Shown: piece after piece, positions 48,024 through 56,083 of the stretch
Layout of the letters: the number at the start of each line of letters is the position of its first letter
Numbering within the stretch: position 1 is the stretch's first letter
Assembly (NCBI GenBank): GCA_021323855.1
Contig: JAJPKE010000016.1
Coordinates: forward strand, 1 to 64,000
Reading direction: 5' to 3'
DNA: 64,000 bases
Source of the DNA: Chloroflexota bacterium
Lineage (GTDB): Bacteria > Chloroflexota > Ktedonobacteria > Ktedonobacterales > JADMIN01
The notes under the pieces: model-generated
Seen by the model: the letters and a program-made list of their open reading frames with translations, nothing else
Database searches by the model: none
What the model was told of the DNA's origin: nothing
Translations under genes and position numbers: made by a program

Positions 48024-48129
48024 AGTGCCGGCGCACGGGCTGGCGGTTGAAACCGCGCCTGGATGGCTTTCAGCCGCGAAACCTGCCTCCGCAGGTTCAG
48101 AGCAGGCGAGAGGGGCTGGGGGTGGGGCA
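48010..48129. repeat. composite repeat: family-2 units and half family-1 unit after the cupin gene
   Basis: GGCACTGAAGTGCC, GCGGTTGAAACCGC and a GCCTGGATGG...CAGCCGCGAAACCTGCCTCCGC unit like the one at 43498, ending in GAGAGGGGCTGGGGGTGGGG (half of a family-1 element). It starts inside the cupin reading frame. Confidence 0.75.
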
Positions 48130-48169
48130 CACACGGGATAGCGTTAGCGAGCAGAGGAGCAGAGCAGCG

Positions 48170-48847
48170 ATGACATCCGATGAATCCAATCAATCCAATC
48201 AGTCCACAGAACCATCTCAGCAGACGACAAACCCAATGACCCGCTTGGCGGCGTTCGCGCGGATGGCGGCGATGCACGCGATTGGCGACCAGGAGGCGCT
48301 GGCGCAGATGCTCCGCGAGGCGCAGACCGCTGGCATCTCATGGGATGCCTGTTATGAGGCGCTGCTACAACTGATCGCCTATACTGGCTACCCGCGCACG
48401 CTCAATGCGCTGGCGACGTTCCGCGCGGTCTCTGGCGTCCCCACGTCTCCCACGCCGACGGAACCCTGGCAGGAGTATGCGCTGGCGACCTGGCCGGCGC
48501 GTGGTGTGGAGATATTTCACACACTCTGGCCAACCAGCGAACTGGCTTCCAGCGTGCGCCCCCTCTCGGCGGAGCTGGCGGAATGGGTCATCAATGATGA
48601 CTTCGGGCGCATTTTCGGTCGTCCCGGCCTGACGCTGCTCGAACGCGAATCGGTCGTGTTCGGCTGCCTGATTGCGCTGCGGGTGCCGCCGCAATTGCGG
48701 TCACACCGGCTGGCGTTCCTGGCCGTCGGCGGCAGCGAGGCGCAACTCGATGGGATCGTGGCGGCGGTGGCGCCGCTGCTGCCCATCGAGGCGACGCAAA
48801 TCGCCCGCACGGCGCTGGCGACCTTTCGCAACGAGCCTGCTGAATGA
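48170..48847 (+). CDS. carboxymuconolactone decarboxylase-like protein
   Basis: 225 residues. The conserved CMD-type signature LLQLIAYTGYPRTLNALATF occurs near residue 72, and a second, weaker copy (ERESVVFGCLIALRVPPQLR, then HRLAFLAVGGSEAQLDGI) is found in the C-terminal half, so this is a two-domain member. The CxxC redox motif of AhpD is not seen, so a peroxidase role is not supported. The N-terminus has a Ser/Asn/Gln-rich stretch. GAGGAG lies about 10 bases before the ATG. Function unknown. Confidence 0.78.
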   Translation: MTSDESNQSNQSTEPSQQTTNPMTRLAAFARMAAMHAIGDQEALAQMLREAQTAGISWDACYEALLQLIAYTGYPRTLNALATFRAVSGVPTSPTPTEPWQEYALATWPARGVEIFHTLWPTSELASSVRPLSAELAEWVINDDFGRIFGRPGLTLLERESVVFGCLIALRVPPQLRSHRLAFLAVGGSEAQLDGIVAAVAPLLPIEATQIARTALATFRNEPAE

Positions 48848-48898
48848 ACCTGCCGGATGAGCCGGTGTGATGGAGATGACGACGTGGCCTGGGCGCGT

Positions 48899-48960
48899 GG
48901 CGAATGAATTCGCGGCTGGATGGCGTACTGCCGCGAAGTCCGCCTGCGCGGACTGGAGAC
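48899..48960. repeat. family-2b repeat unit
   Basis: GGCGAATGAATTCGCGGCTGG, then CCGCGAAGTCCGCCTGCGCGGACT. The same unit occurs reversed near 43498-43562 and in part near 48045. It fills a good part of the gap between the CMD-like gene and the next unknown. Confidence 0.8.
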
Positions 48961-49139
48961 AGGAATATTCCAATGTCTCAGCGCAAGGTGGGTTTCTATT
49001 CTTACTGAATTAGGCAATGAGATATACAGTACATTTCTACCAGTATCTCTTCCACAACTCACAAGCTTGTGGGTAGCATATCTACAATCCATTCAGCACA
49101 ATAGAGTGGCAAGCCCGATACGCAGAAGGAGACCGCCCA

Positions 49140-49901
49140 ATGATTATCCCCGCGCCCGGTTACAATCTGTATGCGTGCGTCCTCGTCGCCATCCTCGACG
49201 GTCCACCATTGGGTAGCCCAGCAGGCACGCCCAGGCGCGGGAAAGACCTGGATTCACTCGACGATGATGGCTTCGATCCCTATGCGAACATATTTGAAGA
49301 CAATCGCATCGCTCCTGAAATAGTGCGCCGTCTCAAACGTTCTCTTGTCGTTGCCGGCCAGTTCCCTATCCTGAGCCGGAAAGACATGCTAAAAATAAAG
49401 AAGACCTATGCGCTCAATCCCCAGGAGATGCTGATTCTGAATGCCGCTGTCCTGGCGACGGGTATCGAGGCCAAACTCTATCCACGAGTAGATATTGAAA
49501 TTGCCAGAGGAGCCGCTGAAAAGCTGCTCCCATTATTGGAAGAAGCATTAAAAACCATGCAAGATGATGAATATATCGGCGCCATTCAGCGTGGCCCAAC
49601 CGCTGCGCAGGCTGACGAAACCGAAATTGATCGCCGCTGTGGCCCGGCGCTGGATGCGATTGACCGGGCGATGTTGCATCTGGGGGTGGTCGAAGATGGC
49701 CTCGCCACTCCGGCGCAATACGAGGAGCTACGCGAAGCCGTCGCTGCGTTCCAACTGGCGTTGAAGCTGCTCAAACAGGCGGATGAGGCGCTCCAGCAGA
49801 CCTCTGCCTGGAAGTACTGGTTTGCCTATGCGCAACAGGGGCTGGCCGATAGCCTGAACCTGTTGCCTCCGGGTGGTTTTGCTGCGCTGGATGGCGAATA
49901 G
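49140..49901 (+). CDS. hypothetical protein, mostly helical
   Basis: 253 residues, soluble, no family recognised. Hydrophilic N-terminus (LDSLDDDGFDPYANIFEDN), then largely helical: APEIVRRLKRSLVVAGQFPI, TYALNPQEMLILNAAVLATG and a Leu/Ala-rich C-terminal half (EALKTMQDDEYIGAIQRG, AAFQLALKLLKQADEALQ). AAGGAG lies 8 bases before the ATG. It stands alone between a repeat unit and the convergent HAD gene. Confidence 0.7.
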   Translation: MIIPAPGYNLYACVLVAILDGPPLGSPAGTPRRGKDLDSLDDDGFDPYANIFEDNRIAPEIVRRLKRSLVVAGQFPILSRKDMLKIKKTYALNPQEMLILNAAVLATGIEAKLYPRVDIEIARGAAEKLLPLLEEALKTMQDDEYIGAIQRGPTAAQADETEIDRRCGPALDAIDRAMLHLGVVEDGLATPAQYEELREAVAAFQLALKLLKQADEALQQTSAWKYWFAYAQQGLADSLNLLPPGGFAALDGE

Positions 49902-49908
49902 TACACTT

Positions 49909-50949
49909 CTAACGAATACTTGCGAGCGCCGCTGGCAGATCGCCCACCTGTGTGAGTACGATGTCGGCGCCGCGCTCCTGATAGGTGCGCGCCTGTTCGC
50001 CATACGCGATGCACACGGCCAGCACCGGCGCTTTGCGCTCGCCCGCTGCCACCGCTTCCTGACGATAGTGCAGCACGAGATCAAGGTCATCCGCCGTATC
50101 GCCAACGAAGAGCGCCGCCGAGGCATCCAGCGTGCGCAGCGCGTGGATCAAGGCGCGCGGGTCCGGCTTGGCATAGGTGTCCGCAGAGACGATGGAGGCG
50201 AACGGCGAGCGCCCGTATTCGCTCTCGTGCCAGTGCGCCGGATCGTGGGCGGGGATGCAAACGGCGCCCAGACGCTCAACCGCCCAATTCACCTCAGCGT
50301 CGGCGCGCCCGGTAATCAATCCGAGCTTGCTGATGCCCTGCTCTTTTAGCTCGGTGAAGAGTTCAGCCGTGAAGAGCATCGCCTCATTGTGAACAAAGCC
50401 ATCGGCGTCTGCGGCGAAGCGCGGCTCATGCTGATAGAGCCTGCGCGCCAGGTCAGCCCCCCAATAGAACTCATCATGCGCCCAGCGCGCCGTCTCTGCA
50501 TCTGGGATAGCGGAGGCGGGAACTGTCGCGCGCAGCCAGGTGAGGCCGCCGCGCCGCTCGCGCGCCGCTGCGCTGGCCCGCTGCGCCCAGTCCTGCATCG
50601 AAAGCTGCGCCTCTGGCTGGCCGCGCCACTCGCGCAGCTTCGCCGTCCAGAGCGCGGCAAAGAGTTGTGTCGCATCCCAATCACTATTGAAACCGCCGGC
50701 CATCTTGAAGGCGGCGATGTCGTCCTCGCTCACCATTGGCGATGGCGCTTCGGTCAGCCCGTTTACCACGCGCACCAGATGCTCGGAGGCATAGGCCACG
50801 GCGTAGCGATATGAGCGGCTGGTGTCAATCAGCACACCATCCACATCGAAGAGCGCGGTATCGAGCGCGCTGGCGGATTCCAGAAAGCTATTGAGACGCA
50901 AGCCGGGACGGATCCACGGCGCGGGGGTGGCGGAACTGAACAACTCCAT
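49909..50949 (-). CDS. HAD-superfamily hydrolase
   Basis: 346 residues. The HAD motifs are ALFDVDGVLIDTSRSYRYAV (motif I with DxDG), LITGR (motif II, Thr), KPDPRALIHAL (motif III, Lys) and FVGDTADDLDLV (motif IV). A long cap insertion includes FKMAGGFNSDWDATQLF, which resembles the HAD-SF-IA-hyp1 group (TIGR01548-like). Phosphatase activity is likely; the substrate is unknown. ATG 50949 has GAGGA 4-5 bases upstream; a longer frame to 51072 is not favoured. Convergent with the 49140 gene. Confidence 0.87.
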   Translation of the reverse strand: MELFSSATPAPWIRPGLRLNSFLESASALDTALFDVDGVLIDTSRSYRYAVAYASEHLVRVVNGLTEAPSPMVSEDDIAAFKMAGGFNSDWDATQLFAALWTAKLREWRGQPEAQLSMQDWAQRASAAARERRGGLTWLRATVPASAIPDAETARWAHDEFYWGADLARRLYQHEPRFAADADGFVHNEAMLFTAELFTELKEQGISKLGLITGRADAEVNWAVERLGAVCIPAHDPAHWHESEYGRSPFASIVSADTYAKPDPRALIHALRTLDASAALFVGDTADDLDLVLHYRQEAVAAGERKAPVLAVCIAYGEQARTYQERGADIVLTQVGDLPAALASIR

Positions 50950-51123
50950 ACTTTCCTCAAACGGTGGTGTCGGAACCTCTGCATCGAGCGACAAAGCTAC
51001 ACAGGCGACAACAGGCGATGCCCATTGATCGTACACTGCGGAGTATAGCACGCTGTAGCAGCCGACCGGCATAGTACTCCTCCTTCTAGCTAGTGATACC
51101 CAGCGTTTCGGACGAACGCCGTA

Positions 51124-51633
51124 TCATTCGGGCACAAACACGGCAGTGTAACTGATGGATGGCGGCGTATCAATGATATAGGTGTAGGTGATCGGATCAT
51201 GCCGGCGGTCATATTCCATGAACTCGATGCCAAGTTTTTCCGTGCAGAGGGCTTCCAGCGCGCTGAGGATGGCCTCATCACCCAGGAGACGCGCATGCGC
51301 TAACTTGCCACTGGTGTCGCGCAAAAACTCTTCAATTGCCGCTTTGTTCAGCGTGAATTGCGACCACCAGTAGCGCGAGAAGTCGTAGGGTATAAGATTG
51401 TTTTCGGCATCGGTCACAATGATAATGGCCGCATCACGAAAGCGATAATTCTGCTGAGGCTCTGACACGATAGAGATCGTGATCTGATGAGGCCGATGAC
51501 CATGCGGACTATAGGTGGAGTCCAGCCCATAGAGCGCGCTCACATAGTCGCGCGCGCCCTCCCAATGGCGTAGATCATCCAACTCTTGCCCCAGTTGGAT
51601 GATTTCATCGCGTGTCAATTGGCGGTAGGCCAT
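51124..51633 (-). CDS. hypothetical protein
   Basis: 169 residues, soluble. Contains EIIQLGQELDDLRHWEGARD, a Gly-rich turn (STYSPHGHRPHQITISI), IIIVTDAENNLIPYDFSRYW and a C-terminal YTYIIDTPPSISYTAVFVPE. No family recognised and no catalytic motif evident. AAGGGA lies 8 bases before the ATG. Divergent from the next gene pair. Confidence 0.65.
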   Translation of the reverse strand: MAYRQLTRDEIIQLGQELDDLRHWEGARDYVSALYGLDSTYSPHGHRPHQITISIVSEPQQNYRFRDAAIIIVTDAENNLIPYDFSRYWWSQFTLNKAAIEEFLRDTSGKLAHARLLGDEAILSALEALCTEKLGIEFMEYDRRHDPITYTYIIDTPPSISYTAVFVPE

Positions 51634-51787
51634 CCCCGTTATCCCTTCTTAGCTGCCAGACTTCAGCAGAGCAAAAGATAGCAGAGTATAGACACGCAGG
51701 TCTCCTCGATGCAAGAGAGGCTGGTTGTGCTAAAATACTGCGGAGCTTGCAGGTGAAAATGGTGGATTGAGGACTGGGAGGCGACCG

Positions 51788-52087
51788 ATGCTCTGGCGAC
51801 AAGGCGACGTGCTGATTGAAACGGTTGAAGAGATTCCAGAAGGCGCAGAGCGGCGTCCTGGGCCGCCGGTCCTCGCCTATGGCGAAGCGACAGGACATTC
51901 TCATCGTGTTGAACTGCCGGAAAAGGCCGAAATCTGGGAACAGTATGGGCAACTCTATCTGAAAATACTGGAGGCCGTTCGCATCGTTCACGACGAACAT
52001 GGGCCGATCACGTTGCCTGCCGGCATCTACCGCGTATGGCAGCAGCGCGAGTACACGCCACAGGACATCCGTACAATACGAGATTAA
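51788..52087 (+). CDS. small conserved hypothetical protein upstream of the LRR protein
   Basis: 99 residues: WRQGDVLIETVEEIPEGAER, YGEATGHSHRVELPEKAEIW and YRVWQQREYTPQDIRTIRD. The pattern QGDVL, GE-TGHSH and Y-V--QREYTP is, as far as I remember, shared by small proteins that sit next to leucine-rich-repeat proteins in various bacteria, but no function is known. GGGAGG lies 6 bases before the ATG. Only 11 bases separate it from the LRR gene, so the two are one transcript. Confidence 0.78.
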   Translation: MLWRQGDVLIETVEEIPEGAERRPGPPVLAYGEATGHSHRVELPEKAEIWEQYGQLYLKILEAVRIVHDEHGPITLPAGIYRVWQQREYTPQDIRTIRD

Positions 52088-52098
52088 AGGGTTGGCCC

Positions 52099-53367
52099 GT
52101 GGCAACGATCATGAAGCCGGAGCAGGCGAGTGAGGCGATACTTCGCGGCGTGGCCCCCGATGGGCTGATAGTGGATGGTGAGTTGTCGTTCTCAACCTAT
52201 TATCAGCGTTCTAAGCAATCTGCGCCGTTGACACGCCTGCCTGACGATCTTCAGGTGGGCAAGTTGCATCTGCGTGGCTGCGGTGATTTGCGCGCGTTGC
52301 CTAAAAGGCTTCGCTGTGAGCAGTTGGAAATCTATGATAGCGCGATTACCTGGCTGCCTGCGGACCTTCAGGTGAGCAACTCATTGACCCTGGATTCATG
52401 CTACTATCTCAAATCGTTGCCATATGGCCTCAAAACCCGGCACCTTACCCTGCGGCGCTGCCAGCGCCTCACCAGGCTACCGTATGGCTTGCAGGTTACA
52501 GAAAACCTGAGCGTGACAGCGTGTGAGAATTTGGAGTATCTGCCTTCGCAATTATCGCTACGCGCACTTGATATCTCCGGCAGCAAGATCATAGCGCTCC
52601 CCGCAGACCTGCGGGTCACACAGAGCATCACTGCGGAGGGATGCAAACAGTTGGATTCAGTGCCACCGTTGAGCGTCGAAACGCTCGATCTTTCGGACTG
52701 CACTTCCCTCCAAGAATTGCCCGATGGCCTACAAGTTCGTAATCTTAGCGTGGCTGGCTGCACGGCGCTGCAACGCTGGCCGAGTGATGGCATTCCATGG
52801 CTACGACGGCTAAATATGCGCGGCTGCATGCGGCTGCGCTCACTGCCGCCAGGCGTGCGCGAGTTGGATGAACTGGACCTCCGCGATTGTGACGCTTCAC
52901 TGGCGCTGCCGGAGCGGCTGCGTGTGCGCAAGTGGCTCGATATTGGCGGCCTGCCCTGGCGCGCGTTGCCGCTGTCGAGTCGCGGTTTCCGGCTGCGCTG
53001 GAATGGCGTCGCCATCAGCGGGCATATCGTGTTTCATCCAGAATCCATCACCACTGACGATATCTTCGCAGAGGAGAACGCGGAGGTGCGCCGCATGATG
53101 CTGGAACATCTGGGTTATGAGCGCTTCTTTCAGAGCGCAAAGGCAGAAGTGCGCCACCAGGACACGGACCCCGGCGGCGTCCGTCAACTTCTGGTGGTGC
53201 CTATGCCCGGCGATGAGCAATTGGTCTGCCTGTCGGTACATGACCCTTCAACCGGCAGGCAGTATGTCATACGAGTGCCGCCGTGGATACGCGAGTGTCA
53301 TCAAGCCGCAGCCTGGATCGCTGGCTTCGATGATCCCAACGACTACCACCCGGTGGCCGAAACTTAA
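52099..53367 (+). CDS. leucine-rich-repeat protein with C-terminal DUF6745-like domain
   Basis: 422 residues. Around eleven LRR-like units (pattern LxLxxCxxLxxLPxxLxV) cover residues about 50-300, for example LTLRRCQRLTRLPYGLQV and LDLSDCTSLQELPDGLQV, each about 20-22 residues. The C-terminal 110 residues (SITTDDIFAEENAEVRRMML, ERFFQSAKAEVRHQDTDPGG, YVIRVPPWIRECHQAAAWI, ending DYHPVAET) resemble the DUF6745 tail. No secretion signal. GTG 52099 is chosen with AAAGGG 7 bases upstream. The role is unknown; protein binding is likely. A relic of the same C-terminal end lies at 56019. Confidence 0.85.
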   Translation: MATIMKPEQASEAILRGVAPDGLIVDGELSFSTYYQRSKQSAPLTRLPDDLQVGKLHLRGCGDLRALPKRLRCEQLEIYDSAITWLPADLQVSNSLTLDSCYYLKSLPYGLKTRHLTLRRCQRLTRLPYGLQVTENLSVTACENLEYLPSQLSLRALDISGSKIIALPADLRVTQSITAEGCKQLDSVPPLSVETLDLSDCTSLQELPDGLQVRNLSVAGCTALQRWPSDGIPWLRRLNMRGCMRLRSLPPGVRELDELDLRDCDASLALPERLRVRKWLDIGGLPWRALPLSSRGFRLRWNGVAISGHIVFHPESITTDDIFAEENAEVRRMMLEHLGYERFFQSAKAEVRHQDTDPGGVRQLLVVPMPGDEQLVCLSVHDPSTGRQYVIRVPPWIRECHQAAAWIAGFDDPNDYHPVAET

Positions 53368-53825
53368 CCCTCCGCCTGGTAGCGGCGCAGTGCCACACAG
53401 GTGACTGTCAGCATGGTGACGACTGCTCCGGTCTCATCTTGCACCTCGACGCCGACCGATAGGCGAGTACGCCCGGTTTGTGTCCATTCCCGGCGGGCGC
53501 GTTCCGCGTCTCCACGGGGAAGCGTTGCTCTGCCTGTCAGGTCTCCTTGCGCAGGCAAAGTATAGGTTATGGAGGCTTGCCCGGTGAGCAGGTTGATAGT
53601 ATCCAGGTGACCGGCGAAAATGGTGGCCACCAGCGCCACTGCTGTCGCTTCGCCCAGCGAGAATTGGGCGCCTGCATGCAGCATCTGCGCGTGATTACTG
53701 AGTTGCGGGCGATACCGCAGCCGGAGTATGACCGAAGTGGAATCTGCGCTCAGGACTTCCAATCCGAGTTGCGCCAGGAAAGGTTCTGCGGCGAGGGCAG
53801 CCAAGAGTTGCTTCATCTGCATCAT
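53364..53825 (-). CDS. hotdog-fold thioesterase-like protein (DUF4442/PaaI type)
   Basis: 153 residues. FLAQLGLEVLSADSTSVILR, HAQMLHAGAQFSLGEATAVA (hotdog helix with HAG-x-FSL) and TGQASITYTLPAQGDLTGRA followed by VGVEVQDETGAVVTMLTVTC match the hotdog fold of PaaI-like thioesterases and DUF4442 proteins. The substrate is unknown. AGGAG lies 12 bases before the ATG. It converges with the LRR gene with a 4-base overlap. Confidence 0.82.
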   Translation of the reverse strand: MMQMKQLLAALAAEPFLAQLGLEVLSADSTSVILRLRYRPQLSNHAQMLHAGAQFSLGEATAVALVATIFAGHLDTINLLTGQASITYTLPAQGDLTGRATLPRGDAERARREWTQTGRTRLSVGVEVQDETGAVVTMLTVTCVALRRYQAEG

Positions 53826-53967
53826 GGATAGATAGGTCTCCTGAACCGGTTTTTCGCAACGACGAAGATCAACCGTCTTTAGGGTAACAGAGCTTTGTTA
53901 AAAGGATATATGGAGCATCCAATCTCTATTGTGGAGGTGCCGAGGATAGTAGAGGTGAGTTATGAAG

Positions 53968-54001
53968 CCACTGGCGCCAGTGATATTGCTGGCGCCAGTG
54001 G
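53968..54001. terminator. strong stem-loop downstream of the phosphoesterase gene
   Basis: Perfect 13-base arms CCACTGGCGCCAG and CTGGCGCCAGTGG around TGATATTG; each arm is itself palindromic (CTGGCGCCAG). Located 60 bases beyond the phosphoesterase stop; no T-run follows. Likely transcript end or protein-binding site. Confidence 0.5.
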
Positions 54002-54060
54002 TCAGAGTTGAAAAGCCCGTGTTCTGAGCTTTCTATCTGGGTCTCTATCTTCTGCCGTTT

Positions 54061-55623
54061 TTATGCGTGCGTTGGTTCGCCCGTTGTCGGATCGAGATAG
54101 AGTGGCTGTGCCCTTCCGCCATGCGCAAAATCGAACATGGTGGTAAGGCTCCCTGCCAACGCATCAAAGGACTGGTTGCCGATGCGCCCCAGGCTCCAAT
54201 TGTCCTCGATGAACCGCAGAATCGAGCTTTGGTCGCTCACTGCGTGGTCTACAAAGTTGATCTTCGCGTAAGGCGAGATCACCAGTAGTGGCAGGCGCGG
54301 GCCATAGCCACAGCGGTCCTCATAGGCGCCAGCTTTAGCTGTGCCACACAAACCTGGATCGGTCAGCGCATCAGCTGTGGCATCGTTAGACTGGCTGACA
54401 ATCGGACCCATGACATGATCGTACCAGCCATCAGAGTCGTCATAGGCGATTACCACCGCCGTACTCTTCCAATCCGCTGTCCTTTCCAGACGATTGATGG
54501 TATTGACGACGAAATGCTGTTCATCCAGCGGGTCGGAATAGCCAGCATGACCGTCCTGATAGGCCGCTGCCTTGAGAAAGCTCACAGATGGCATATGACC
54601 AGCATCAACGGCCTGCCAGAAATTCGTCAGATCATACTGATGATTCGCCTGGTCGTTTTTGCCAATCATCGCCACGGAGCTTGGTGGCAGGTGGTTAGGA
54701 TTAGCTGTCGATTGGTAGTACTGGAACGGTTCGTGATGCGGGATGTAGTCGGTCACCGTGGCTCCGCCGATATTTTGGTGAGTAGCGCCACAGACGATCT
54801 GCCCACCACTCGTTGAGGTTGGCGCAAAGCCGCCTTCAAACCAGCCCCAGGTGATGTTATGGGCCGTCAGCAGATCACCAATGTTGGTGCCTGACAATGC
54901 GATAGTCGTGCCATGTGAGCAGGCGTCGTACGTGGGGTCGGCATCGCCAATGACCGTTCCATTGGCTACTGTGCCAGCGAGTGTGGCAGGTGTCGCGCCA
55001 TGCGTCTGACCAGAAATGAGATTCAGCGCCCCTGGCGTAGACGGCCCGAAGGTCGTGCCATAGGAGTTGTCACTCAGGGCAAAACCCTGCGCGTAGTTCC
55101 ACATTGCTGTGACAGTGTTACCGTCGTAGTAGTCCATCACAATGGACTTGTCGGGACAGCTTCCACCGCTCACACTTTGGACAAACTGGTCCATCAGGCC
55201 GTGGTCGAATGCCTTTTGCTCATCCGTGTAGCGGTGATCCTGGTCGCAGGTCAGCGCCTGTGAGCGGTCCAGGCGGCTAGGATTTGCCAGATTGGGATTG
55301 TTTGTCAGCAAGGCGCTATCGAGTCCATTGACCGATGGCGTACCAGGTGCGGCAACAAACTGTGGTTCACCGGCAGGGTTGAGCGCATAGGGGTACGTGG
55401 CAAAGTAGTGGTCGAAGGAGACATTCTCCTGGAAAATAATGACAATATGTTTGATTGGCGTGGTCGTCGCAGGGCCGCCCGACAGTGATCTTTGGCCTGC
55501 TGATACGGAAGCGATCTGGCTCAGCCCAAGCGCCACTACAGCAATCACCACCAGGGCGACGCCAAGCAAACCGGATAACCTCGCACGTGAGAGGCGTTTC
55601 ATCTGAAGTCTCATCAGTCCCAT
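54061..55623 (-). CDS. secreted phosphoesterase (phospholipase C/acid phosphatase type)
   Basis: 520 residues. A N-terminal hydrophobic span (residues 19-40, LLGVALVVIAVVALGLSQIA) is a signal peptide or anchor. The mature part begins with IKHIVIIFQENVSFDHYFATYP, the signature of PF04185-type phosphoesterases, and contains MWNYAQGFALSDNSYGTTFGPSTPG, VIAYDDSDGWYDHV and RLPLLVISPYAK. These enzymes cleave phosphate esters outside the cell and often supply phosphate. ATG 55623 has GGAGG 9 bases upstream; a longer frame to 55644 is not favoured. No Pho-box was searched for. Confidence 0.9.
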   Translation of the reverse strand: MGLMRLQMKRLSRARLSGLLGVALVVIAVVALGLSQIASVSAGQRSLSGGPATTTPIKHIVIIFQENVSFDHYFATYPYALNPAGEPQFVAAPGTPSVNGLDSALLTNNPNLANPSRLDRSQALTCDQDHRYTDEQKAFDHGLMDQFVQSVSGGSCPDKSIVMDYYDGNTVTAMWNYAQGFALSDNSYGTTFGPSTPGALNLISGQTHGATPATLAGTVANGTVIGDADPTYDACSHGTTIALSGTNIGDLLTAHNITWGWFEGGFAPTSTSGGQIVCGATHQNIGGATVTDYIPHHEPFQYYQSTANPNHLPPSSVAMIGKNDQANHQYDLTNFWQAVDAGHMPSVSFLKAAAYQDGHAGYSDPLDEQHFVVNTINRLERTADWKSTAVVIAYDDSDGWYDHVMGPIVSQSNDATADALTDPGLCGTAKAGAYEDRCGYGPRLPLLVISPYAKINFVDHAVSDQSSILRFIEDNWSLGRIGNQSFDALAGSLTTMFDFAHGGRAQPLYLDPTTGEPTHA

Positions 55624-56018
55624 AGTAGGTGTCCTCCTCTGCATCAGTGGATCACGTAGATTCCGTACATCAGCACAACAGGCACAGCAGAGATAGGGGT
55701 AAGGAAGAGAGGCGAAGAAATTGGCAACGCTCTCGATTCTGCGTTATTCGCCTCCCGCCCGATGCTACTACCATGCTGCGCGAAGTGCCCATGCCATCAC
55801 ACTATAGAAGCAGTGGGTTATCGCAATGTTAAGGCTGGTTGAAAATCAGAAGGCGCAGCTAGTTTCGCCGCAGAGCGGAGAGGTAAATCGGCAGTGGCAA
55901 GCATACCTTTAGTACTACCTTGAGCGTGGCTAATGTTCTCCGGACAGCGATGCCTACCTGGCCTTTGATGGAGTTTCTTGGGTCAGGCAGGCAACGATGC
56001 TTGCCTCTGGGTAGCATA
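55624..56018. other. intergenic region with no gene visible
   Basis: About 400 bases between the phosphoesterase start and the relic at 56019. No coding-like frame with a ribosome binding site. The left part carries the phosphoesterase promoter and leader; the right part (55900-56018) might be decayed sequence that belonged to the lost LRR gene, but I could not align it. Confidence 0.5.
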
Positions 56019-56083
56019 GCCTGGATCGCCAGTTTCCCAGTTTCAATGATCCAGACGACTACCAGCCGGTGGTCGAGACCTAA
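56019..56083 (+). pseudogene. relic of the C-terminal end of an LRR/DUF6745 gene
   Basis: The stretch encodes AWIA, then NDPDDYQPVVET and a stop, closely matching AWIAGFDDPNDYHPVAET at the end of the gene at 52099. An 8-base tandem duplication (CCAGTTTC twice, 56029-56044) breaks the frame. It is out of context and has no gene upstream, so it is a remnant. Its stop codon overlaps that of the acyl-CoA ligase on the other strand. Confidence 0.8.
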
